Assembly (NCBI GenBank): GCA_028692275.1
Contig: JAQUXR010000007.1
Coordinates: forward strand, 31,228 to 95,227
Length of the DNA: 64,000 bases
Source: Frisingicoccus sp009929615
GTDB taxonomy: Bacteria; Bacillota; Clostridia; Lachnospirales; Lachnospiraceae
Direction of reading: 5' to 3'
A program made the translations under genes and the position numbers. Under the pieces are notes generated by a model. That model did not search any database. It was not told the origin of the DNA and saw only the letters and a program-made list of their open reading frames with translations. Positions 43,565 through 51,667 of this stretch are shown here, piece by piece. How positions within the stretch are numbered: the stretch's first letter is position 1; the number at the start of each line of letters is the position of its first letter.

Positions 43565-43983
43565 AAGGACTGGAGAAACAATTCCGCGAAACCTTTGAGC
43601 TTGAAGACGTTGATTTGAGAACCTTTTCACCATTGACTCTGGCCTATATAGGTGATGCAGTTTATGAACTGATGATTCGCTCCATTATTGTTGAAAAAGG
43701 GAATGCCCCGGTCAATAAGCTGCATAAACGTTCCAGCCAGCTGGTAAAGGCGAAGACACAGGCTGAGGCGGCAATTAAATTACAGGAAGTATTTACAGAA
43801 GAGGAAATGGCTGTCTATAAACGGGGGAGAAATACCCGTTCACACACTATGGCAAAGAATGCGGAGATGGTTGATTATCGAATGGCTACAGGATTTGAAG
43901 CAGTCATGGGTTATCTGCATCTGAAACAGGATTATGGAAGGATGCTGGAACTCATTTATTTGGGAATCGGCGATAAATTATAG
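43549..43983 (+). CDS. mrnC: Mini-ribonuclease III
   Basis: A 144-residue RNase III catalytic domain without the double-stranded RNA-binding domain, involved in 23S rRNA maturation in Bacillus. Motifs: SPLTLAYIGDAVYELMIR (the RNase III signature with acidic residues), LVKAKTQAEAA, RGRNTRSHTMAKNA and EAVMGYLHL. It overlaps the end of cysS by 16 bases. Confidence 0.96.
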   Translation: MEASIEGLEKQFRETFELEDVDLRTFSPLTLAYIGDAVYELMIRSIIVEKGNAPVNKLHKRSSQLVKAKTQAEAAIKLQEVFTEEEMAVYKRGRNTRSHTMAKNAEMVDYRMATGFEAVMGYLHLKQDYGRMLELIYLGIGDKL

Positions 43984-43997
43984 GAGAATAATAGAAT

Positions 43998-44738
43998 ATG
44001 GGATATGAAGAATTTAAAATTGAAGGGCGTCATCCAGTAATGGAGGCTTTTCGCGCGGGAAGAACGATTGATAAACTATTTGTACTGGACGGATGCGAAG
44101 AAGGACCGGTAAAGTCCATTATCCGAGCAGCTAAAAAACAGGATACATATATCCAGTTTGTAAAAAAAGAACGTCTGGACCAGCTTTCAGAGACACATCA
44201 GCATCAAGGTGTGATTGCTATGGCAGCTGCCTATACCTATTGTGAAGTCGAGGACATTCTTAAAAGTGCCAGGGAAAAAAATGAAGACCCATTTATCTTT
44301 ATTCTCGACGGTATTGAAGACCCACATAATCTTGGGGCCATTATCCGAACAGCTAATCTGGCCGGAGCTCATGGTGTCATTATACCAAAACACCGTGCCG
44401 TAGGTTTAACAGCAACTGTTGCCAAAACCTCAGCAGGAGCTTTGAATTATACACCGGTTGCCAAAGTGGCGAATATTTCCCAGACGATTGATGCTCTTAA
44501 AAAAGAAGGTCTCTGGTTTGTGTGTGGACATATGGGTGGAGATGTTATGTATCGTCTGAATCTGAAAGGTCCTATCGGTCTAGTGGTTGGTAATGAAGGC
44601 GAGGGCGTCAGCCGTCTTGTTCGTGAAAAATGTGATTATATTGCCAGTATTCCGATGAAAGGGAATATTGATTCTCTGAATGCGTCAGTAGCGGCCGGAG
44701 TTCTGGCCTATGAGATAGTTCGACAAAGGATGAGTTAA
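43998..44738 (+). CDS. rlmB: 23S rRNA (guanosine-2251-2'-O)-methyltransferase
   Basis: A 246-residue SPOUT methyltransferase of the TrmH/RlmB group. N-terminal substrate-binding domain (IEGRHPVMEAFRAGRTID), then the knot domain with DGIEDPHNLGAIIRTANLAGAHGVIIP, GLVVGNEGEGVSRLVRE and IPMKGNIDSLNASVAAGVLAYE. Position after mrnC matches Bacillus, supporting RlmB rather than another TrmH-like enzyme. RBS AGGAG. One base separates its stop from the sigma factor start. Confidence 0.95.
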   Translation: MGYEEFKIEGRHPVMEAFRAGRTIDKLFVLDGCEEGPVKSIIRAAKKQDTYIQFVKKERLDQLSETHQHQGVIAMAAAYTYCEVEDILKSAREKNEDPFIFILDGIEDPHNLGAIIRTANLAGAHGVIIPKHRAVGLTATVAKTSAGALNYTPVAKVANISQTIDALKKEGLWFVCGHMGGDVMYRLNLKGPIGLVVGNEGEGVSRLVREKCDYIASIPMKGNIDSLNASVAAGVLAYEIVRQRMS

Positions 44739-44739
44739 A

Positions 44740-45342
44740 ATGGCAGATGTCCAAAAGAATAATTATTGGGATAAAACCGATGAAAGACTGGTCCAGATTT
44801 GCCGTCAGGGAGATAAGGCGGCACTGGATGGTATTATGGAAAAATACAAACCTCTTGTTATTAAGAAAGCCCGATCCATGTTTATTATTGGAGGGGAAAC
44901 AGAAGATTTGATTCAGGAGGGGATGATTGGTCTGTTCAAAGCTGTTCAGGAATTTAATCCGGAGCGGGAAGTATCTTTCTACAGCTTTGCAAAACTTTGT
45001 ATAGACAGACAGATTTATTCGGCCATAACCAGTGCCGGACGTAAGAAACACAGCCCTCTGAATGGATACATCTCTTTGAGTGAATCTGAGGAAATTGAAG
45101 GGCGGGAACAGTCAAGCCCGGAAGAAGAACTCATTGACAGGGAACAGGCTGCAATTATTCGCGAGAAACTGGATGAGATTCTGAGTGCTTTTGAGCTTTC
45201 TGTTTTAAAGTTATTTTTAGAAGGATACAGCTATGCTCAGATAGGCAGTCTTTTAGGAAAAAAAGAGAAGTCTGTGGACAATGCACTCCGCCGGGTCAAG
45301 GGAAAACTGAGTGATATTTTCAATGCCCTGAATCAGGGGTAA
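44740..45342 (+). CDS. sigH: RNA polymerase sigma factor, SigH type
   Basis: A 200-residue sigma-70 family factor. Region 2 contains EDLIQEGMIGLFKAVQEF and FYSFAKLCIDRQIYSAI; region 4 contains FELSVLKLFLEGYSYAQIGSLLGKKEKSVDNALRRVKGKL with a helix-turn-helix. SigH starts sporulation transcription in Bacillus and Clostridium. The genomic position after rlmB is the classic SigH site, although yacP is missing. Translation is probably coupled to rlmB, with AAAGGATGAG inside the end of that gene. In non-spore-forming relatives it may control other stationary-phase genes. Confidence 0.93.
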   Translation: MADVQKNNYWDKTDERLVQICRQGDKAALDGIMEKYKPLVIKKARSMFIIGGETEDLIQEGMIGLFKAVQEFNPEREVSFYSFAKLCIDRQIYSAITSAGRKKHSPLNGYISLSESEEIEGREQSSPEEELIDREQAAIIREKLDEILSAFELSVLKLFLEGYSYAQIGSLLGKKEKSVDNALRRVKGKLSDIFNALNQG

Positions 45343-45349
45343 AAAAAGA

Positions 45350-45379
45350 TTGACAAATATCTTCATTGCATATTATAAT
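45350..45379 (+). promoter_or_regulatory. tRNA-Thr promoter
   Basis: Consensus TTGACA (45350-45355), 18-bp spacer, TATAAT (45374-45379), 21 bases before the tRNA. Confidence 0.85.
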
Positions 45380-45400
45380 AATCAAGCGGTTTGCAAGTAA

Positions 45401-45473
45401 GCTGCCTTGGCTCAGCTGGTAGAGCGTCGCCTTGGTAAGGCGGAGGTCGGCGGTTCAAATCCGCTAGGCAGCT
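45401..45473 (+). tRNA. tRNA-Thr (GGT)
   Basis: Acceptor GCTGCCT with AGGCAGC; anticodon stem-loop CGCC-TTGGTAA-GGCG gives GGT, threonine. 73 bases, discriminator T, CCA not encoded. Alone, with its own promoter and terminator. Confidence 0.96.
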
Positions 45474-45485
45474 CGCAAAACGATG

Positions 45486-45516
45486 GGCGTTTGAGTATTT
45501 TACTCAAACGCCTTTC
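45486..45516 (+). terminator. tRNA-Thr terminator
   Basis: GGCGTTTGAGTA / TACTCAAACGCC, 12 bp with a 3-base TTT loop, followed by TTTCTT. Confidence 0.8.
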
Positions 45517-45546
45517 TTCGTTAAAAAATATGGATAGGAGGTCATT

Positions 45547-45948
45547 ATGATTAAACCGAGTGGTGAAACAGTACTTCTATATAATTTAAATAATGATAAA
45601 GGCCGGAAACTTCGTTTTGTCATGGTCCGTATGGGCATGCGTATACGGGTTGTAAATAAAGAAGAATACGGACTTCCTGTTGGCATACTTGCCGGAATGA
45701 AAGATGTCGTTCCGGAAAAAGAGGATAGTGACATTCAGGATTTTCAAGATGAAATGATGATTATGAAAGGTTTTTCGGACAGCCGCTTAGACCAGTTTCT
45801 TAAGGCCATGCGCAAGGATGGTATCGAGAAGGTCAATTACAAAGCAGTGCTTACACCGACGAATTGCCGTTGGAATTCCTGGCAGTTGTATCAGGAACTT
45901 CGAAAAGAGCATGAAACCATGAGTGGAAATAGCAGACAAACAGATTGA
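45547..45948 (+). CDS. DUF3783 family protein
   Basis: A 133-residue cytoplasmic protein that I recognise as DUF3783 (VLLYNLNNDKGRKLRFVMVRMGMRIRVV, then EEYGLPVGILAG, and VNYKAVLTPTNCRWNSWQLYQELRKEH at the C-terminus). The family is small, confined to Clostridia as far as I know, and has no established function. The conserved TPTNxxW near the end looks like a binding or catalytic site. AGGAGG lies upstream. It stands between tRNA-Thr and glnS without a clear promoter. Confidence 0.82.
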   Translation: MIKPSGETVLLYNLNNDKGRKLRFVMVRMGMRIRVVNKEEYGLPVGILAGMKDVVPEKEDSDIQDFQDEMMIMKGFSDSRLDQFLKAMRKDGIEKVNYKAVLTPTNCRWNSWQLYQELRKEHETMSGNSRQTD

Positions 45949-45952
45949 ATTA

Positions 45953-45961
45953 TGTTACAAT
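45953..45961 (+). promoter_or_regulatory. glnS promoter, extended -10
   Basis: TGtTACAAT (45953-45961) is an extended -10; no convincing -35. The gene starts 32 bases later. Confidence 0.5.
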
Positions 45962-45992
45962 AAAGGATACGAATTAACAGGAGGCGGATGTT

Positions 45993-47660
45993 ATGGGAGA
46001 AAAAGAAGTGGTATCAAAGAATTTTATTGAACAGATTATTGATAAAGATTTAGAGGAAGGCCATGCACATACAGTTGCAACACGTTTTCCACCAGAGCCG
46101 AACGGTTATCTGCATATTGGACATGCCAAATCCATATTACTGAATTATGGACTGGCTCAGGAATACCACGGACATTTCAACCTTCGTTTTGATGATACAA
46201 ACCCAACGAAGGAAAAGACAGAATTTGTTGAATCAATTATTAAAGATGTTGAATGGCTGGGAGCAAAGTATGATGGTGAAGTCCGTTTTGCTTCTAATTA
46301 TTTTCAACAGATGTATGAAGCAGCGATTAAACTTATAAAAAAAGGAAAGGCTTTTGTATGTGATTTAACGGCAGAACAGATGCGTGAATATCGCGGTACA
46401 TTAAAAGAAGCCGGTAAAAACAGTCCTTACAGAGACCGTTCGATTGAAGAGAATCTTGCACTTTTTGAAGGTATGAAGAATGGTGAATATCCAGACGGTT
46501 CCAAGGTACTTCGTGCCAAGATAGATATGTCTTCACCGAATATGAACATGAGAGACCCTGTTCTTTACCGTGTGGCCCGCATGAATCATCATAATACAGG
46601 GGATACATGGTGCATTTATCCAATGTATGATTTTGCACATCCAATCGAGGATGCTATTGAAGGTATTACCCATTCAATTTGCACATTGGAATTTGAAGAC
46701 CATAGACCATTATATGACTGGGTTGTAAGGGAACTGGAATATGCTGAGCCACCAAAACAGATTGAATTCGCTAAGATGTATCTGACGAATGTGGTTACAG
46801 GAAAGCGTTATATCAAACGTCTTGTAGATGAAGGTATTGTTGATGGATGGGATGACCCTCGTCTGGTAACCATTGCAGCACTTCGCCGCCGTGGTTTCAC
46901 ACCGGAATCCATTCGTAATTTCATGGAACTGGTAGGCGTCTCCAAAGGAAATAGTTCCGTGGATTATGCGATGCTTGAGTACTGTATCCGTGAAGATTTG
47001 AAACTGAAACGTTCCAGAGTCATGGCTATTCTTGACCCTATTAAATTAATTATTGATAATTATCCGGAAGATCAGATTGAATATATGGATGTTATGAATA
47101 ATCAGGAGAACGAAGAGATGGGAATGCGCCAGGTGCCTTTCTCCAGGGAACTTTATATTGAGAGAGATGACTTTATGGAAGAACCGCCTAGAAAGTATTT
47201 CCGGCTTTTCCCAGGCAATGAAGTGCGTCTTATGAACGGCTACTTTGTTAAATGTGTAGATTACAAGAAGGATGAGAATGGTAAAGTAACAGAAGTTCAC
47301 TGTACCTATGATCCTGAGACACGCAGTGGCAGTGGATTTACCGGACGTAAAGTTAAGGGCACGATTCATTGGGTTGCAGCTGCTACAGCTGTAAAGGCGA
47401 CAGTGCGTCTGTATGAGAATTTAGTTGAAGAAGAAAAGGGCGTTTATAATGAAGACGGTTCTTTGAATTTGAATCCGAATTCTTTAAAAGTTCTTGAAGA
47501 ATGCTATTTAGAGCCATCATTGGCAGAGGCCAAACCGGGAGACAGTTTCCAGTTTGTACGGAATGGTTATTTCTGTGTAGATGATAAGGACAGCCGTCCG
47601 GACGCTTTAGTGTTTAACCGGATTGTTTCTCTTAAGAGCTCTTATAAACCAGGTAAATAA
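45993..47660 (+). CDS. glnS: glutaminyl-tRNA synthetase
   Basis: A 555-residue class I synthetase that charges tRNA-Gln directly; many Firmicutes lack it and use transamidation instead. TRFPPEPNGYLHIGHAKS carries HIGH, and FDDTNPTKE follows as in E. coli GlnRS. EFAKMYLTNVVTGKRYIKRLV stands where E. coli has the MSKRKL (KMSKS) loop: the M-S of that loop is replaced by T-G while KR is kept. GWDDPRL and LRRRGFTPESIR are conserved. The C-terminal anticodon-binding barrels are present. AGGAGG is 8 bases from the ATG. GluRS is unlikely because of the GlnRS-specific motifs and beta-barrel C-terminus. Confidence 0.95.
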   Translation: MGEKEVVSKNFIEQIIDKDLEEGHAHTVATRFPPEPNGYLHIGHAKSILLNYGLAQEYHGHFNLRFDDTNPTKEKTEFVESIIKDVEWLGAKYDGEVRFASNYFQQMYEAAIKLIKKGKAFVCDLTAEQMREYRGTLKEAGKNSPYRDRSIEENLALFEGMKNGEYPDGSKVLRAKIDMSSPNMNMRDPVLYRVARMNHHNTGDTWCIYPMYDFAHPIEDAIEGITHSICTLEFEDHRPLYDWVVRELEYAEPPKQIEFAKMYLTNVVTGKRYIKRLVDEGIVDGWDDPRLVTIAALRRRGFTPESIRNFMELVGVSKGNSSVDYAMLEYCIREDLKLKRSRVMAILDPIKLIIDNYPEDQIEYMDVMNNQENEEMGMRQVPFSRELYIERDDFMEEPPRKYFRLFPGNEVRLMNGYFVKCVDYKKDENGKVTEVHCTYDPETRSGSGFTGRKVKGTIHWVAAATAVKATVRLYENLVEEEKGVYNEDGSLNLNPNSLKVLEECYLEPSLAEAKPGDSFQFVRNGYFCVDDKDSRPDALVFNRIVSLKSSYKPGK

Positions 47661-47676
47661 AGGATAGATATATCAC

Positions 47677-47717
47677 AAAGGATGTAAGGTTTGGATACTT
47701 TTCATCCTTTTCCTTTT
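47677..47717 (+). terminator. probable glnS terminator
   Basis: AAAGGATG / CATCCTTT, 8 bp, around an 18-base loop, followed by TCCTTTT. Weaker than most terminators in the window. Confidence 0.5.
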
Positions 47718-47812
47718 ATTGGAACAAAAATAAAAAAGAGAGAAAATAAGAGATATAGCGAGTTAAAAAGAGATAAATTGGAAAAACTAAGAAAATACAA
47801 AGGTTTCTATGG

Positions 47813-47841
47813 TTGCATATTGAGACGTAATAAAATATTAT
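47813..47841 (+). promoter_or_regulatory. groESL promoter
   Basis: TTGCAT (47813-47818), 17-bp spacer, TATTAT (47836-47841). The CIRCE operator lies just downstream, at the transcription start. Confidence 0.75.
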
Positions 47842-47853
47842 ATACCTAAACAA

Positions 47854-47880
47854 TTAGCACTCGGATTAGACGAGTGCTAA
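47854..47880 (+). promoter_or_regulatory. CIRCE operator (HrcA binding site)
   Basis: A perfect match to the consensus: TTAGCACTC, nine bases, GAGTGCTAA. HrcA binds CIRCE and represses heat-shock genes until unfolded proteins titrate GroEL. Located between promoter and groES, as expected. Confidence 0.97.
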
Positions 47881-47913
47881 TAAACCCTAAAGATTGACAG
47901 GAGGAATTCAGAT

Positions 47914-48198
47914 ATGAAGTTAGTACCATTGGGAGACAGAGTTGTATTAAAACAGTTAGTAGCAGAAGAAACAACAAAATCCGGTATCGTTTTGACCGGT
48001 CAGGCTAAAGAAAAACCACAGGAAGCAGAGGTTATTGCTGTAGGTCCGGGCGGTGTTGTAGATGGTAAAGAGATTAAGATGGAAGTTGCCGTAGGACAGA
48101 CCGTTATCTATTCCAAATATGCAGGAACAGAAGTAAAACTTGACGGCGAGGAATACATCATTGTAAGACAGTCTGATATTTTAGCTGTTGTAGAATAA
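47914..48198 (+). CDS. groES: co-chaperonin GroES
   Basis: The 94-residue lid of the GroEL chamber. VPLGDRVVLKQL at the start, the mobile loop ETTKSGIVLTGQAKEKP, and EYIIVRQSDILAVVE at the end are typical. AGGAGG upstream. Under the CIRCE operator and cotranscribed with groEL (27-base gap). Confidence 0.98.
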   Translation: MKLVPLGDRVVLKQLVAEETTKSGIVLTGQAKEKPQEAEVIAVGPGGVVDGKEIKMEVAVGQTVIYSKYAGTEVKLDGEEYIIVRQSDILAVVE

Positions 48199-48225
48199 TA
48201 TAATAATATTTGGAGGTAGATTGAG

Positions 48226-49848
48226 ATGGCAAAAGAGATTAAATATGGTGCAGAAGCCCGTAAAGCATTAGAAGCTGGTGTAAATCAGCTGGCAGATACA
48301 GTACGTGTAACATTGGGACCAAAAGGAAGAAATGTAGTTCTTGATAAGTCCTTTGGAACACCTTTGATTACCAATGACGGTGTAACAATTGCAAAAGACA
48401 TTGAGCTTGAAGACGCTTTTGAAAACATGGGCGCTCAGATTGTTAAAGAAGTTGCTACAAAAACAAACGATGTAGCTGGTGATGGTACAACAACAGCCAC
48501 TGTATTAGCTCAGGCGATGATTAATGAAGGTATGAAAAACCTTGCTGCCGGAGCAAACCCTATCATTTTAAGAAAAGGTATGCAGAAAGCAACAGAGTGT
48601 GCTGTAGCTGCCATTAAAGAAATGAGTTCTACAATTAATGGAAAAGACCAGATTGCCAAAGTTGCTGCAATTTCTGCAGGTGATGAAAATGTCGGTGAGA
48701 TGGTTGCAGAAGCCATGGATAAGGTATCTACAAATGGTGTTATCACTATTGAAGAATCCAAAACTATGGAAACAGAACTTGAATTAGTTGAAGGTATGCA
48801 GTTTGACCGTGGATATCTTTCCGCTTATATGGCTACAGATATGGATAAGATGGTTGCTGAACTGGATAATCCATATATTCTTATTACAGATAAAAAGATT
48901 TCAAATATCCAGGAAATTCTTCCTGTACTTGAACAGATTGTACAGACAGGTGCAAAACTTTTAATTATTGCTGAGGATGTTGAAGGCGAAGCTCTTGCAA
49001 CATTGGTTGTTAACCGTCTGAAAGGTGTGTTCTCCGTTGTTGCTGTAAAGGCACCTGGATTTGGTGACCGTAGAAAAGCTATGCTTCAGGATATCGCTAT
49101 TCTGACAGGTGGTACAGTTATTTCCGAAGAAGTTGGCTATGAATTAAAAGATGCAACTATGGAAATGCTTGGACGTGCTAAATCCGTTAAAGTCGAAAAA
49201 GAAAATACTATCATTGTTGATGGTATGGGCGATGGCGATGCTATCAAAGCAAGATGCGGACAGATTCAGATGCAGGCAAATGAAACCACTTCTGAATTTG
49301 ATAAAGAAAAACTTCTGGAAAGACTTGCAAAACTTTCGGGTGGTGTTGGTGTTATTAAAGTTGGAGCAGCAACAGAAACAGAGATGAAAGAAAAGAAACT
49401 TCGTATGGAAGATGCTTTAGCAGCAACAAGAGCAGCTGTAGAAGAAGGTATTATCTGTGGCGGTGGTTCTGCTTATATTCATGCGTCTAAGAAAGTAACT
49501 GAACTTGCAGGAACTTTAACAGGCGATGAAAAAACAGGTGTTAATGTTGTATTAAAAGCTCTTGAGGCACCATTGTTCCATATTGCAGCAAATGCCGGTC
49601 TGGAAGGTGCAGTTATTATTAATAAAGTTCGTGAGAGTGAAGAAGGCATCGGCTTTGATGCCCTTAATGAATCCTATGTTAATATGGTAGATGCAGGTAT
49701 TATTGACCCTGCAAAAGTAACAAGAAGTGCACTGCAGAACGCAACCAGCGTTGCATCTACATTGTTGACAACAGAGTCTATCGTTGCTGAAATTAAATCC
49801 GAAAATCCAGCCATGGCTATGCCACAGGGTGGAATGGGTATGATGTAA
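48226..49848 (+). CDS. groEL: chaperonin GroEL
   Basis: The 540-residue 60-kDa chaperonin subunit. ATP-binding motifs LGPKGRNVVLDKSFG and NDGVTIAKDIELED, AGDGTTTATVLA with the catalytic aspartate, the apical hydrophobic region and the GGVGVIKVGAATE stretch are all present. The C-terminus ends in MAMPQGGMGMM, the usual Gly-Met tail. Strong codon bias fits high expression. Second gene of the HrcA-controlled operon, followed by a strong terminator. Confidence 0.99.
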   Translation: MAKEIKYGAEARKALEAGVNQLADTVRVTLGPKGRNVVLDKSFGTPLITNDGVTIAKDIELEDAFENMGAQIVKEVATKTNDVAGDGTTTATVLAQAMINEGMKNLAAGANPIILRKGMQKATECAVAAIKEMSSTINGKDQIAKVAAISAGDENVGEMVAEAMDKVSTNGVITIEESKTMETELELVEGMQFDRGYLSAYMATDMDKMVAELDNPYILITDKKISNIQEILPVLEQIVQTGAKLLIIAEDVEGEALATLVVNRLKGVFSVVAVKAPGFGDRRKAMLQDIAILTGGTVISEEVGYELKDATMEMLGRAKSVKVEKENTIIVDGMGDGDAIKARCGQIQMQANETTSEFDKEKLLERLAKLSGGVGVIKVGAATETEMKEKKLRMEDALAATRAAVEEGIICGGGSAYIHASKKVTELAGTLTGDEKTGVNVVLKALEAPLFHIAANAGLEGAVIINKVRESEEGIGFDALNESYVNMVDAGIIDPAKVTRSALQNATSVASTLLTTESIVAEIKSENPAMAMPQGGMGMM

Positions 49849-49870
49849 ATTTTAATATTTAGAATAGAAG

Positions 49871-49908
49871 CCCGGGAACTTCCAATAAAAGGAAATTCCC
49901 GGGTTTTT
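49871..49908 (+). terminator. groESL terminator
   Basis: CCCGGGAAcTTCC / GGAAaTTCCCGGG, 12 bp with one mismatch, 7-base loop, then five T residues. Confidence 0.9.
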
Positions 49909-50037
49909 GCGATTTTTTGTGGAAAGTGATATAATAATAATAACTATGAGTAACGGTGAGAAAGACAACTGTGTGAGTGGGGCAAACTATAAGCAAAACT
50001 TAACAACCAATTAAGTATTTATTATGATAATCCCGTG

Positions 50038-50066
50038 TTGACTTTTGTCGGGAGAGTTGTTATACT
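50038..50066 (+). promoter_or_regulatory. guaB promoter
   Basis: TTGACT (50038-50043), 17-bp spacer, TATACT (50061-50066). A second possible promoter (TTGCGA 49907-49912, 17 bp, TATAAT 49930-49935) overlaps the groESL terminator and would give a leader of about 175 bases. I recognise no purine riboswitch here. Confidence 0.8.
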
Positions 50067-50118
50067 TTGTAAAAACTTTACAAGACGATTAGAATACAAG
50101 AAAGAGAGGATGATAAGA

Positions 50119-51570
50119 ATGGGTACAATTATCGGCGAAGGAATTACCTTTGATGACGTGCTTCTGGTTCCTGGATTTTCGGAGACAATCCCAAATCAGG
50201 TTAATGTGCAAACTCAGCTGACTCAAAAGATTCGTTTAAACGTGCCACTCATGAGTGCAGGTATGGACACAGTTACAGAACATCGTATGGCAATTGCCAT
50301 GGCTAGACAGGGCGGTATTGGTATTATTCACAAAAACATGTCCATCGCGGCACAGGCAGAAGAGGTTGATAAGGTAAAACGTTCGGAGAACGGTGTTATT
50401 TCAGACCCATTTTCATTGACCTCAGACCATACATTAGGTGATGCAGATAAGTTAATGGCGAAATATCGTATTTCTGGTGTGCCAATTACAGAAGGACGTA
50501 AATTAGTTGGTATTGTTACAAACCGTGATTTGAAGTTTGAAACAGATTTCAGTAAAAAGATTTCTGAATGTATGACTTCCAAGAACCTGATTACAGCAAA
50601 GGAAGGCGTTACTCTTGAAGAAGCTAAAGCAATTCTTGCAAAAGCACGTGTAGAGAAACTTCCTATTGTAGATAATGATTTTAATTTAAAAGGATTAATC
50701 ACCATCAAAGATATTGAAAAACAGATTAAATATCCATTATCTGCAAAGGATTCCCAGGGGCGTCTGCTCTGTGGTGCCGGCGTTGGTGTAACTATGGATA
50801 TTCTGGACAGAGTGGATGCACTTGTAAAAGCTAAAGTTGATGTTATTGTTGTAGATACAGCTCATGGCCATTCTGCTAATGTTTTAAAGACAGTGCGTAT
50901 GGTTAAAGAAGCTTATCCGGATTTACAGCTTATTGCCGGTAATGTGGCTACAGCAGAAGCAACAAAGGCTTTAATCGAAGCCGGTGTTGATGCTGTTAAG
51001 GTTGGTATTGGACCAGGTTCCATCTGTACAACCCGTGTTGTATCCGGTATTGGTGTTCCTCAGATTTCCGCAGTTATGGATGCATATTCCGTAGCTAAAG
51101 AATATAATATTCCAATCATCGCAGATGGTGGTATTAAATACTCCGGTGACGTAACAAAAGCCATTGCTGCCGGTGCCAGTGTTTGTATGATGGGAAGTAT
51201 GTTTGCCGGATGTGATGAAAGTCCGGGAGAATTCGAATTATATCAGGGTAGAAAGTATAAAGTATATCGTGGTATGGGTTCCATCGCTGCTATGGAGAAT
51301 GGAAGTAAGGACCGTTATTTCCAGGCTGATGCTAAGAAACTTGTTCCTGAAGGTGTTGAAGGACGTGTGGCTTACAAAGGCCTTGTGGAAGATACTGTAT
51401 TCCAGTTAATCGGTGGTCTTCGTGCAGGTATGGGATATTGTGGAACAAAGACGATTGAAGAGTTAAAGACTAACGGAAAGTTCGTTAAGATTTCCGCAGC
51501 TTCTCTGAAAGAAAGTCATCCTCATGATATTCAGATTACAAAAGAAGCACCAAACTATAGTGTTGACTAA
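50119..51570 (+). CDS. guaB: inosine-5'-monophosphate dehydrogenase
   Basis: IMPDH oxidises IMP to XMP, the committed step to GMP. I start at 50119 (MGTIIGEGITFDDVLL), with GAGAGGATG upstream; the longer frame runs into the promoter and an ATG at 50110 touches the binding site. The 483 residues contain two CBS domains inserted at about 95-205, the catalytic cysteine in GPGSICTTRVVSGIG, the flap residues RGMGSIAAM and the mobile-loop stretch YRGMGS followed by VPEGVEGRVAYKG. Single-gene unit with a terminator. Confidence 0.98.
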   Translation: MGTIIGEGITFDDVLLVPGFSETIPNQVNVQTQLTQKIRLNVPLMSAGMDTVTEHRMAIAMARQGGIGIIHKNMSIAAQAEEVDKVKRSENGVISDPFSLTSDHTLGDADKLMAKYRISGVPITEGRKLVGIVTNRDLKFETDFSKKISECMTSKNLITAKEGVTLEEAKAILAKARVEKLPIVDNDFNLKGLITIKDIEKQIKYPLSAKDSQGRLLCGAGVGVTMDILDRVDALVKAKVDVIVVDTAHGHSANVLKTVRMVKEAYPDLQLIAGNVATAEATKALIEAGVDAVKVGIGPGSICTTRVVSGIGVPQISAVMDAYSVAKEYNIPIIADGGIKYSGDVTKAIAAGASVCMMGSMFAGCDESPGEFELYQGRKYKVYRGMGSIAAMENGSKDRYFQADAKKLVPEGVEGRVAYKGLVEDTVFQLIGGLRAGMGYCGTKTIEELKTNGKFVKISAASLKESHPHDIQITKEAPNYSVD

Positions 51571-51611
51571 GTTAAATGGGTGCATAGCATAATATATAGA
51601 AGAATAATAAT

Positions 51612-51644
51612 CAGGATGCTGTCAAAAAGGCGGCATCCTGTTTT
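51612..51644 (+). terminator. guaB terminator
   Basis: CAGGATGCTG / CGGCATCCTG (one G-U), 9-base loop, then TTTT. The following amidase gene starts 24 bases later, so some read-through probably drives it. Confidence 0.8.
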
Positions 51645-51667
51645 GTATTGAAAGAAGGTGCTGACTT

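Noticed and set aside
49946..50014. 22-codon leader peptide upstream of guaB as a gene
   Set aside because: No ribosome binding site and no informative residue runs; kept only as a low-interest observation.
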